Assembly: GCA_964464925.1 (NCBI GenBank)
Contig: CAYXLI010000003.1
Span: forward strand, 124,001-188,000
DNA length: 64,000 nt
Origin: CAYXLI01 sp964464925
GTDB lineage: Bacteria; Acidobacteriota; Terriglobia; Bryobacterales; Bryobacteraceae
Direction of reading: 5' to 3'
In this document: piece by piece, positions 52,275-61,465 of the stretch
Position numbering within the stretch: position 1 is the stretch's first letter
Layout: the number at the start of each line of letters is the position of its first letter
Program-made: the position numbers and the translations under genes
The notes under the pieces: model-generated
Told to the model about the DNA's origin: nothing
What the model saw: the letters and a program-made list of their open reading frames with translations, nothing else
Databases searched by the model: none

Positions 52275-53153
52275 TCAAGCAGCGCCTTTAATTACGTCGA
52301 GGAATGCTTTCGCTGCGTGGCTCAGGTTACGCCGCGCCGGATACACCAGGCGGATCTTCCGCTCCACATGCATCTCTTCCACTCGAACTTCCCTCAGTGC
52401 CTGCGCCCGTATCTCCTGCTCCACACACATCTTCGGAAGGAATGCGACACCCTCGTTCCGCTGTACCATCCGCCGGATCGTCTCCACCGTGGGCATCTCC
52501 ACATCCATATTCAGCGGTACCTTGTGCCGCTGAAACTCGCGCAGAACCACTTCCCGATAGGGTGAGAGCACGTTATGCGCAATGAAGGTCTCCATCCCAA
52601 GCTCGGTGATGGAGATCGCGTCCTGATCCGCTAGCCGGTGCTGCGGACTCACCACAAAGCAAAGATGGTCCGTGAAGATCACTTCCGAGATAAGGCGGTC
52701 GTCATCCGGATCGTAACTGATCACACCGAGTTCCAGGTCGCCGTCGATCAACTGCACCGGGATCTTGCTCGAGAGGCTCCGCCGGACTTGTACTTTTACC
52801 TTCGGATATAACCGCCGGTATTCCTCGATATGCTGCAACAGGTAGAGTGAGGTACTCTCATTCGCCCCAATGATCAAACGGCCGGCCGAATTGTCCCGCA
52901 GTTCAGCCAAGGAGTTCTGCAACTCGCCTTCCAGGTTCTCGAACCGCCTCGCATATTCGAGTACGATCCGTCCCGCATCCGTCAGAATCAGCGGGTTCCC
53001 TGACCGGTCGATCAGTTTTTCCTGCAGGGATGTCTCCAAGCGCTGAATTGCCAGCGAGATAGCCGGTTGCGTCCTGAGCAGTTTCTCAGCAGCGCGCGAG
53101 AAGCTTTTCTCGGTCGCAACCGTGAGAAAGACCTTGAGCGGGTATAACTCCAT
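52275..53153 (-). CDS. LysR-family transcriptional regulator
   Basis: A 292-residue LysR regulator: winged helix at 1-60 (L-K-V-F-L-T-V-A-T-E-K-S-F-S-R-A-A and Q-P-A-I-S-L-A-I-Q-R-L-E) and a substrate-binding domain. AGGG seven bases upstream supports the ATG at 53153; the longer frame to 53204 would run through the putative operator. It is divergent from leuA, so LeuA operon control is a reasonable inference, by analogy with LysR genes beside biosynthetic operons. The effector is unknown. Confidence 0.93.
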   Translation of the reverse strand: MELYPLKVFLTVATEKSFSRAAEKLLRTQPAISLAIQRLETSLQEKLIDRSGNPLILTDAGRIVLEYARRFENLEGELQNSLAELRDNSAGRLIIGANESTSLYLLQHIEEYRRLYPKVKVQVRRSLSSKIPVQLIDGDLELGVISYDPDDDRLISEVIFTDHLCFVVSPQHRLADQDAISITELGMETFIAHNVLSPYREVVLREFQRHKVPLNMDVEMPTVETIRRMVQRNEGVAFLPKMCVEQEIRAQALREVRVEEMHVERKIRLVYPARRNLSHAAKAFLDVIKGAA

Positions 53154-53174
53154 CTTTTGCCCTAAGAACAAAGC

Positions 53175-53189
53175 ATAAACATTGTTTAT
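53175..53189. promoter_or_regulatory. 15-base palindrome, candidate LysR operator
   Basis: ATAAAC-ATT-GTTTAT is a perfect palindrome 22 bases upstream of the LysR start and overlapping the possible -35 box of leuA. LysR proteins bind dyads of this T-N11-A type near their own gene. Confidence 0.5.
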
Positions 53190-53210
53190 CCTAAGGTCAA
53201 GCACTATAAG
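53182..53210 (+). promoter_or_regulatory. Possible leuA promoter
   Basis: TTGTTT (53182-53187), a 17-base spacer and TATAAG (53205-53210) fit a sigma-70 promoter facing leuA, with the -10 matching five of six bases. The palindrome at 53175-53189 covers the -35, so a bound regulator could block or recruit polymerase. Confidence 0.4.
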
Positions 53211-53309
53211 ATGAAGTAAGCTTAACTTCTAAGAACTGGTGGCGGGGAGCCTTATACGCCCCTACAAAATTATAAATTTGCGTAATCTAGACTGCCTTCC
53301 GATAATGGA

Positions 53310-53329
53310 GGTGTCCCTACCCGGACACC
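53310..53329 (+). other. Hairpin in the leuA leader
   Basis: GGTGTCC (53310-53316) pairs with GGACACC (53323-53329) around six bases, eight bases before TTTT. It lies 42 bases upstream of the leuA ATG. A small frame ATG at 53305 encodes 18 residues but has only one leucine, so it does not look like a leucine attenuator peptide. Confidence 0.4.
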
Positions 53330-53371
53330 CGAAGTCGTTTTGCATCCCAAACCCAGGCTGAGGCACTTACC

Positions 53372-54544
53372 ATGAACTCGCGAGTTTACATCTTCGACAC
53401 TACCCTACGTGATGGCGAGCAGTCTCCGGGCTGCAGCATGACCGTTCCAGAGAAGTTAAGGATGGCAGCGAAGCTTGTGGATCTCGGCGTGGACATTATG
53501 GAAGCGGGATTTCCCATCGCCTCGGAAGGCGATTTCCAGGCCGTTTCCGCGGTCGCCCAGCAGTTCCCGTGGGTATCCGTAGCCGCACTCTCTCGCGCCA
53601 ACAAGCTCGACGTGGAGCGCTCGGCTCAGGCCCTCGATAAGGCAAAGCGGCCACGCATCCACACCTTCATTGCTACCAGCGATATTCATCTGCAATTCAA
53701 GCTCAAGAAGTCCCGCCAGGAAGTGCTCGACGCAGCCGTCGCGGCCGTCACTCTCGCGCGCACGTATGTAGAGGACGTCGAGTTCTCCGCTGAGGATGCG
53801 ACCCGGACCGATCCCGGCTACCTCGAAGAAGTCTGCAAAGCAGTAGTCGCGGCCGGAGCCCGCACCGTCAATCTGCCGGATACCGTCGGTTTCTCCGTCC
53901 CGGATGAGTACGGCGCGCTCATAGGCCGCATGGTGAAAGCATTAGGCGACACCGCCATCGTCAGCGTACATTGCCACGACGATCTCGGCCTCGCCGTTGC
54001 GAACTCCCTCGCCGCCGTGCAGAACGGAGCCCGCCAGATCGAGTGCACTATCAACGGCATCGGCGAGCGCGCAGGCAACTGCTCTCTGGAAGAGGCCGTC
54101 ATGGCGATGAACGTCCGCCGCGACCGGCTTCCCTTCCATACCCAGATTGTTACGGAACAGCTATACCCCGCCAGCGAGATGCTCAGCAGCATCATCTCCT
54201 TCGGTCCTCAGCCGAATAAGGCGATCGTCGGCAAGAACGCATTCGCGCATGAAGCCGGCATTCACCAGGACGGCTACCTCAAGGAACGCACCACATACGA
54301 GATCATGGAACCGAGAAGCGTGGGCGTGCCTGAGAGCAAGCTGGTTTTGGGCAAGCACAGCGGGCGCCACGCGCTCAAGGCCCGCTGCCTCGACCTTGGC
54401 TTTGAACTTACCAAGGAAGAGTTGGACCGCGTGTATGAGCATTTCATCGCAGCAGCAGACCGCAAGAAAGGCTTGATGGACGACGAGATCGTGACCATCG
54501 TGAAGAATGAAGTAGGCCGCCTCGCACACTCCGCGGCCGACTAG
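53372..54544 (+). CDS. leuA: 2-isopropylmalate synthase, short form
   Basis: LeuA joins acetyl-CoA and 2-oxoisovalerate, the first step to leucine. The 390-residue product has F-D-T-T-L-R-D-G-E-Q-S-P-G, V-H-C-H-D-D-L-G-L-A-V-A-N metal site, N-G-I-G-E-R-A-G-N and H-E-A-G-I-H-Q-D-G. It stops before the C-terminal leucine-binding domain that brings most enzymes to about 510 residues. leuB starts only ten bases later, so this is not a frameshift. Short forms are known elsewhere. Loss of feedback inhibition is an inference. Related citramalate or homocitrate synthases cannot be excluded, but leuBCD context supports leucine. Confidence 0.92.
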   Translation: MNSRVYIFDTTLRDGEQSPGCSMTVPEKLRMAAKLVDLGVDIMEAGFPIASEGDFQAVSAVAQQFPWVSVAALSRANKLDVERSAQALDKAKRPRIHTFIATSDIHLQFKLKKSRQEVLDAAVAAVTLARTYVEDVEFSAEDATRTDPGYLEEVCKAVVAAGARTVNLPDTVGFSVPDEYGALIGRMVKALGDTAIVSVHCHDDLGLAVANSLAAVQNGARQIECTINGIGERAGNCSLEEAVMAMNVRRDRLPFHTQIVTEQLYPASEMLSSIISFGPQPNKAIVGKNAFAHEAGIHQDGYLKERTTYEIMEPRSVGVPESKLVLGKHSGRHALKARCLDLGFELTKEELDRVYEHFIAAADRKKGLMDDEIVTIVKNEVGRLAHSAAD

Positions 54545-54554
54545 AATTTACGAG

Positions 54555-55637
54555 ATGAATTTAAACATACTGATCCTTCCCGGTGATGGCATCGGGACCG
54601 AAGTCACGCGCGAAGCTGTGCGCGTTCTGGAACGAGTCGCCTCGAAGTTCGGCCATACTCTCCAACTGAAAGAGGCGCTGCTCGGCGGCATCGCGATCCA
54701 TAAGACCGGCACGCCTTTCCCGGAGGAAACCGCGAAGGCCGCTCTCGAAGCCGACGCTACCCTGATGGGCGCGGTCGGCCTACCCGAATTCGATAACGCT
54801 CCGCCGGAAAAGCGTCCCGAAAAAGGCCTGCTCGGCATCCGCAAGACGCTCGGTGTTTACGCGAACCTGCGCCCGGTGCGCACTTACGCGTCGCTAATCG
54901 AGTCTTCGCCGCTCAAGAATCACCTGGTGGAAGGTACGGACATGATCATCGTCCGCGAACTCACTGGCGGTATCTACTACGGCACGCCCCGTGGCATTGA
55001 GGGTAGCGGCGACGAAGAGCGCGGCACCAACACCATGACCTACACGCGCGCTGAGATCGCTCGTGTCACCCGCATGGCTTTCCACCTTGCGCGGAACCGC
55101 AAGAAGAAGGTGGCCAGCGTCGACAAGTCCAACGTCCTTGAAACGTCCCAGCTCTGGCGCCGCGTCGTCACCGAGGTGGCCGCCGAATTCCCGGACGTCG
55201 CACTGGAACACATCCTGGTCGACAACTGCGCTATGCAGTTGGTACTGAATCCGCGCCGCTTCGACGTCGTCCTTTGTGAGAACATGTTCGGCGACATCCT
55301 CAGCGACGAGGGCGCGGTACTGGCTGGTTCCATCGGTATGCTGCCGTCTGCATCCATTGGCGACCAGCGCCCCTCCGGCGCATGGGTCGGGCTTTATGAG
55401 CCCGTGCACGGCTCTGCCCCGGACATTGCGGGCCAGAACAAGGCGAATCCGCTCGGCGCCATCGGCTCCGTTGCGGCCATGCTCGAATACAGTTTCGGTT
55501 TGAAGAAGGAAGCCGCGGCCGTGAACGCCGCCATGGAAAAGGTTTTGGACAGCGGTCACGTCACCGCGGATCTGCGTCCCGCAGGCAAGCCTGCCACCAC
55601 TACCGAGGTCGGCCAGGCCGTCTGCGACGCGCTGTAA
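54555..55637 (+). CDS. leuB: 3-isopropylmalate dehydrogenase
   Basis: LeuB oxidises and decarboxylates 3-isopropylmalate with NAD. The 360-residue product has L-P-G-D-G-I-G-T-E-V, R-E-L-T-G-G-I-Y-Y-G, D-K-S-N-V-L-E-T-S and the metal-binding N-M-F-G-D-I-L-S-D-E. It lies ten bases after leuA and ten before leuC in one plus-strand operon. Confidence 0.97.
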   Translation: MNLNILILPGDGIGTEVTREAVRVLERVASKFGHTLQLKEALLGGIAIHKTGTPFPEETAKAALEADATLMGAVGLPEFDNAPPEKRPEKGLLGIRKTLGVYANLRPVRTYASLIESSPLKNHLVEGTDMIIVRELTGGIYYGTPRGIEGSGDEERGTNTMTYTRAEIARVTRMAFHLARNRKKKVASVDKSNVLETSQLWRRVVTEVAAEFPDVALEHILVDNCAMQLVLNPRRFDVVLCENMFGDILSDEGAVLAGSIGMLPSASIGDQRPSGAWVGLYEPVHGSAPDIAGQNKANPLGAIGSVAAMLEYSFGLKKEAAAVNAAMEKVLDSGHVTADLRPAGKPATTTEVGQAVCDAL

Positions 55638-55647
55638 GGAAATAAAA

Positions 55648-57050
<1,403 letters not shown>

Positions 57051-57051
<1 letters not shown>

Positions 57052-57665
57052 TGCAGAAGTTTACGCAGTTCACCAGCAAGTTGGTCCCCTTCGGCGTCGA
57101 TAACATCGACACGGACCAGATCATCCCCGCGCGATTCCTGAAGACCATCAGCAAGGAAGGGCTCGATAAGCAGCTCTTCAATGACTGGCGCTACGATGCC
57201 GAGGGAAATCCGAAGCCCGACTTCATCCTGAACCAGCCGCGGGCGAAGGGAGTGCAGATCCTGCTCGCGGGCGACAATTTCGGCTGCGGCAGCTCGCGTG
57301 AGCACGCCCCCTGGGCGCTGACACAATTTGGCTTCCGCGCGGTGATCAGCACGTCGTTCGCCGATATCTTCAAGGGGAACTCGCTCAAGAATGCGCTCCT
57401 GCCCATCGTGGTGCCTCGCGATGTGCACGCGTATCTATTCAGCGAAGTGGAAAAGAACCCGGACGTTACCGTCTCAGTGGATCTGGCGTCCCAAACGCTT
57501 ACTCTGCCGGACGGCCGCAAGGTTGAATTCCCCGTGGATGCCTTTTCCAAACACTGCCTACTGGAAGGAGTAGACGAACTCGGCTACATCCAGCAGCAGG
57601 AGGCGGCCATCGCCGCCTATGAGGCGAAGCGTCCGCTCACTGTAAATACGATGAACGTTGCGTAG
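57051..57665 (+). CDS. leuD: 3-isopropylmalate dehydratase small subunit
   Basis: A 204-residue small subunit with D-N-I-D-T-D-Q-I-I-P-A-R-F-L and G-D-N-F-G-C-G-S-S-R-E-H-A-P-W, the swivel domain and active-site motif of LeuD. It closes the leuABCD operon. Only 15 bases separate it from the convergent recQ-like gene, and a short GC-rich inverted repeat (CGCC...GGCG) there is too weak to call a terminator. Confidence 0.96.
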
Positions 57666-57680
57666 CGCCTAGGGGCGTCC

Positions 57681-59195
57681 TTAATCCTCATAGTCCGTCA
57701 GCGCCTCCAGGATTGCGCTGCCGTAGAGTTCTGCCTTCCGCTCGCCGATTCCGTGGACGCGAAGCAGTTCATCTACGGTGCGCGGCCTGCGCTGACACAC
57801 TTCCATCAGAGAGACATCGTTCATGATCACGAACGGCGGCACGACCTCCTGTTTGGACAGTTCCCAGCGCCAACGCTTCATATAGCGGACCAGTTTCTCC
57901 TGCACGTCGTACACATCGTGTACTGCCTTGGGCGCCTTCCTGCGCGCCGCTGCCTCCGGCATCTTGCCCGAAAGCCAATCCGGTGCCGGCCCGCACACGT
58001 CGCACATGCCGCAGTTGTCCCATTTCGGTGTCTCGCCGAAATGTTCACAGATCTGCCTGTGACGGCAGGACGCGCTCTCCACGAAACCCTTGATCGCGTG
58101 ATACCGGTTCCAGGCGTTCCGCTTCTCTCGCGCGTCCTGCAACTGCTCGGCAAAGTAAGCCAGCAGTCCCACATCCTTGTTCCGCCACAACAACAGGCAA
58201 TCGGATGCCTCGCCGTCGCGCCCCGCGCGTCCCGCCTCCTGGTAATACTGTTCGATCGATTTGGGAAGCGCGGTGTGGATCACTGCCCGTACCGACGGCT
58301 TGTTGATTCCCAGTCCGAACGCGATCGTGCCCACCAGCACCGGCACTTCCTCGTTCATCCAGATTTCCTGGTTTCGCCGCCGCTCGTCGTTCTCCATTTG
58401 TCCGTGATACGGGACGGCCGCGATGCCCGAAGCCTTCAACTCGCTCACCATCTCACCCACCGACTTCACGGTCGGCATGTAGATGATCACGTTCTCTCCC
58501 TCATGTTCGCGCAGCGCGGTCTTCAAGAGCTTCAGATGCTGAGCGGGATTGGAGCACTGCTTCACGAGATACCGCAGATTTCCACGATGAAAGCTGGCAA
58601 TGAACTTCGCCGGATTCCGTAGCTGCAATTGCGCCAGAATATCGTGCCGCACCTGCCGCGTCGCACTCGCGGTAAACGCCGCGATCGGCCTGTCGGGTAG
58701 CGCCTCGCGAAGCACTCTTAACTGCCGGTACTCGGGCCGGAACTCGTGGCCCCATTCGGAAATACAATGTGCCTCATCGATGGCGAAAAAGGAGACCGGA
58801 ATCCGCTTCAGCCACTCGATCATATCGGCGCGCACGATGCGCTCAGGCGCCAGATAGAGCAAACGGTATGCGCCTTTTTCCGCGCCGCGCATCACGCGCT
58901 GCTGCTCCCCATAAGATACGGAGCTGTTCAGAATCGCTGACGGGATACCCATGCGCGTGAGTTGAGCGACCTGATCCTGCATCAGCGCAATTAGAGGAGA
59001 AATCACCAGCGCAGTGCCGGGATGCACTGACGCGGGGAGTTGGTAGCAGAGACTCTTGCCGCCGCCGGTCGGCATGACCACCGCCACATCCTGACCGTTG
59101 AGCAGGCTTTTCACGATGCGCTCCTGCATGGGACGGAAGCTGTCGTACCCCCAATGCCTCCGAAGCGCCGCCAATACGTCAACACTGTATTGCAA
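57681..59195 (-). CDS. recQ: RecQ-family ATP-dependent DNA helicase
   Basis: The 504-residue helicase has F-R-P-M-Q-E-R-I-V, Walker A P-T-G-G-G-K-S-L-C-Y, D-E-A-H-C-I-S-E-W-G-H-E-F-R and Y-Y-Q-E-A-G-R-A-G-R-D-G. A zinc site follows (C-R-H-R-Q-I-C-E-H-F and C-G-M-C-D-V-C), then a short winged region and an HRDC-like end (V-H-G-I-G-E-R-K-A-E-L-Y-G). It is shorter than E. coli RecQ (609), the reduced part being the RQC/HRDC region. It unwinds DNA in recombination and repair. The start is TTG, with GATAAT six bases before it. Confidence 0.9.
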   Translation of the reverse strand: MQYSVDVLAALRRHWGYDSFRPMQERIVKSLLNGQDVAVVMPTGGGKSLCYQLPASVHPGTALVISPLIALMQDQVAQLTRMGIPSAILNSSVSYGEQQRVMRGAEKGAYRLLYLAPERIVRADMIEWLKRIPVSFFAIDEAHCISEWGHEFRPEYRQLRVLREALPDRPIAAFTASATRQVRHDILAQLQLRNPAKFIASFHRGNLRYLVKQCSNPAQHLKLLKTALREHEGENVIIYMPTVKSVGEMVSELKASGIAAVPYHGQMENDERRRNQEIWMNEEVPVLVGTIAFGLGINKPSVRAVIHTALPKSIEQYYQEAGRAGRDGEASDCLLLWRNKDVGLLAYFAEQLQDAREKRNAWNRYHAIKGFVESASCRHRQICEHFGETPKWDNCGMCDVCGPAPDWLSGKMPEAAARRKAPKAVHDVYDVQEKLVRYMKRWRWELSKQEVVPPFVIMNDVSLMEVCQRRPRTVDELLRVHGIGERKAELYGSAILEALTDYED

Positions 59196-59268
59196 TCTCT
59201 AATTATCGTGTACAGCAACCGACTACCAAACCTAACCAGCCAAACCATGCACAAGCACGGCCCCTCGA

Positions 59269-59274
59269 TATAAT
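59269..59274 (+). promoter_or_regulatory. TATAAT box seven bases before a start codon
   Basis: Exact TATAAT, then TGAGCCA, then ATG at 59282. No ribosome binding site. The clearest of the leaderless-type starts in the window; no convincing -35 box is found. Confidence 0.6.
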
Positions 59275-59281
59275 TGAGCCA

Positions 59282-59800
59282 ATGAATTCCCGCCGAGACG
59301 CCCTGAAGGCGCTGGCTGTCACTGCTGCCGCGCCCGCTCTGGTGGCGCAAAACCAGCATCAGCATCACGCCGAACCACCGGTCCCGATTTCCGCAGCACA
59401 GCGAAAGCCGAAGTTCTTCACACCGGAAGAGATTGAACTCCTGAACACACTGACCGACATCATCATCCCCCGCTCGGATACGCCTGGAGCGGCGGATGCA
59501 GGCGTTCCGCTGCTGTTGGATTTGGATGCCTCGAACCGCACTACTCTAGGCGAGCGCTGGCGCTCCGAGTTGGCCTGGGCCAGAACGGAACTGAAGCGGT
59601 ACGATACTCCCCTTGCGATGATCACAGCGTTCAGCCAGGAACAGGACACACGCGGCGCCCGCTTGTTCCGCATGCTGAAGGACGCCACCATCGACATCTA
59701 CTACTCAACGCGCGAAGGGCTGGTAACCGAACTCGGCTGGCACGGGAACACCTATTTGCCGGAATTCAAGGGCTGCACGCATAAGGAGCACCAGTCCTGA
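59282..59800 (+). CDS. Gluconate 2-dehydrogenase subunit 3 family protein
   Basis: A 172-residue small subunit with a Tat-like leader (M-N-S-R-R-D-A-L-K-A-L) and the family core F-F-T-P-E-E-I-E-L-L-N-T-L-T-D-I-I-I-P-R-S-D-T-P-type segment, followed by a helical region. In gluconate dehydrogenases this subunit accompanies the flavoprotein through the Tat pathway. Here the flavoprotein gene starts one base into its stop (TGATG). No cytochrome c subunit gene follows. Confidence 0.87.
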   Translation: MNSRRDALKALAVTAAAPALVAQNQHQHHAEPPVPISAAQRKPKFFTPEEIELLNTLTDIIIPRSDTPGAADAGVPLLLDLDASNRTTLGERWRSELAWARTELKRYDTPLAMITAFSQEQDTRGARLFRMLKDATIDIYYSTREGLVTELGWHGNTYLPEFKGCTHKEHQS

Positions 59801-61443
59801 TGCAGGTCAAGAAGAGCCCCGAAGTCCATGACGTGATCGTGATCGGCAGCGGAGCGGCAGGCGGTATGGCCGCCTGGAACCTCACTCGCCAGGGCGTCAA
59901 CGTGCTTATGCTCGATGCCGGCGAGAAGTTCTCGCGCTCCAAATTCTGGTCTCACGTGAAGCCCTGGGAAGAGCGCATCCGGCGCGAGCGCGGAGAGGCC
60001 CCACCCCAGTTCTACGTAAGCCAGAACGACGCTCCTTATGTCACGCCTCCGGGCCAGCCTTTCGAACTGATCCGCGTTTGGGGCCGGGGCGGCAAGACCA
60101 ATGTGTGGGGGCGCGTTGCGCTGCGCTACTCCGATGTGGACTTCACGAATCCGGAGAGGGACGGATGGGAAATCCCATGGCCGATCCGCTACAAGGACAT
60201 CGCGCCGTACTATGACAAGGTAGATCAGTTGATCGGAGTCTGCGGCGGCGACGACGACCAGGATTCGCTTCCCGGCAGTAAGTATCACCTGCCCCCGCCG
60301 GCACCGCGATGCGGCGAGCGCCTCTTGCAGAGAGCCGCCCGCAACATCGGCATTTCCATCGTCTCCGGCCGCCGCGCCGTGCTCACCAAACCGCACAACG
60401 GCCACGCCCAATGCCACTTCTGCGGAGCTTGCGGCCGCGGCTGTGATGTGTCGGCGTTCTTCAATTCGTCTGATTATCTGATCGAGCCGGCGTTCGCAAC
60501 GAAGCGGCTCAACGTAATCGATAATGCGGTCGTAGCGCGGGTGCTTGTGGACGATCGCGGCCTGGCCAACGGAGTGCAGTACTTCGACCGGCGTACGAAG
60601 GAAGAACACAGGGTGTACGCGAAGCGCATCGTTGTGGCCGCATCGTGCGTCGATTCGACCCGCATTCTACTCAACTCAAAATCCGATAAGTTCCCGAACG
60701 GCATCGGCAACAGTTCCGATGTCATCGGACGCTACCTCAGCGAGCAGGTCCGCTTCCATATGATGGCATTCGCCCCCGAACTCATTGGCGGCGCCGTGCA
60801 GAACGACGACGGCATCGGAGGTGAGCATATCTACATGCCGCGGTTCAACCATCGCGATGGCCGCAAGCGCGATTACCTCCGCGGATACGGCATGCAGTTC
60901 TGGAGCATTGGTGCGCACAGTGCGGGCTTCGGCAAGCAACTGCCCGGCTTCGGCCTCGATCTGAAGCAGAACATCAAAAAACGGTTTCCGGCCGTGCTCC
61001 AGTTGCATCCTTACGGAGAGGTCCTGCCACAGAAGGAGAATCGTGTGACCGTGGAAGGCACCCCGCTCGACCAATACGGCGTTCCGATCGCCCGCATTGA
61101 ATACAAGATTGGTGAGAACGAACGCAAAATGGTAGCAGAGATGTACGATACATGCGAGGCGATTCTCAAGTCTGCGAAGGCGGAAATTCTCCCGTTCCGT
61201 CGCGGCTGGACGGATGCCAACGGTTCCGCCATCCACGAGCATGGCACCTGTCGCATGGGGTCCGATCCGAAGCGTTCTGCGTTGAACGGCTTCTGCCAGA
61301 TGCACGATGTGCCCAACGTGTTTGTTGTAGACGGCGCAGCGTTCACCACGGCCAGCGAAAAGAATCCCACGCTTACGATTCTGGCACTCGCTTGGCGGGC
61401 CACCGATTACATGGCAAACGAAATCCGAACAGGACAGATCTAG
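59800..61443 (+). CDS. GMC-family oxidoreductase (gluconate/sugar dehydrogenase flavoprotein)
   Basis: The 547-residue flavoprotein has I-V-I-G-S-G-A-A-G-G near 14-23 for FAD, a cysteine-rich C-H-F-C-G-A-C-G-R-G-C in the middle, and the C-terminal catalytic region H-E-H-G-T-C-R-M-G followed by N-V-F-V-V-D-G-A-A-F and N-P-T-L-T-I-L-A-L-A. It lacks its own export signal and is probably carried out with the Tat-signalled small subunit. It oxidises a sugar or polyol; the substrate is not predictable. The TonB-dependent receptor gene starts 22 bases downstream. Confidence 0.9.
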   Translation: MQVKKSPEVHDVIVIGSGAAGGMAAWNLTRQGVNVLMLDAGEKFSRSKFWSHVKPWEERIRRERGEAPPQFYVSQNDAPYVTPPGQPFELIRVWGRGGKTNVWGRVALRYSDVDFTNPERDGWEIPWPIRYKDIAPYYDKVDQLIGVCGGDDDQDSLPGSKYHLPPPAPRCGERLLQRAARNIGISIVSGRRAVLTKPHNGHAQCHFCGACGRGCDVSAFFNSSDYLIEPAFATKRLNVIDNAVVARVLVDDRGLANGVQYFDRRTKEEHRVYAKRIVVAASCVDSTRILLNSKSDKFPNGIGNSSDVIGRYLSEQVRFHMMAFAPELIGGAVQNDDGIGGEHIYMPRFNHRDGRKRDYLRGYGMQFWSIGAHSAGFGKQLPGFGLDLKQNIKKRFPAVLQLHPYGEVLPQKENRVTVEGTPLDQYGVPIARIEYKIGENERKMVAEMYDTCEAILKSAKAEILPFRRGWTDANGSAIHEHGTCRMGSDPKRSALNGFCQMHDVPNVFVVDGAAFTTASEKNPTLTILALAWRATDYMANEIRTGQI

Positions 61444-61465
61444 CTTCAGAGAGTCTAAAAATATT

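Noticed and set aside
53305..53361. 18-codon frame in the leuA leader as a possible attenuator peptide
   Set aside because: It holds only one leucine, so it lacks the leucine-codon run expected of a leucine attenuator.
57663..57680. CGCC...GGCG repeat between leuD and recQ as terminator
   Set aside because: Only four pairs and no T-run.
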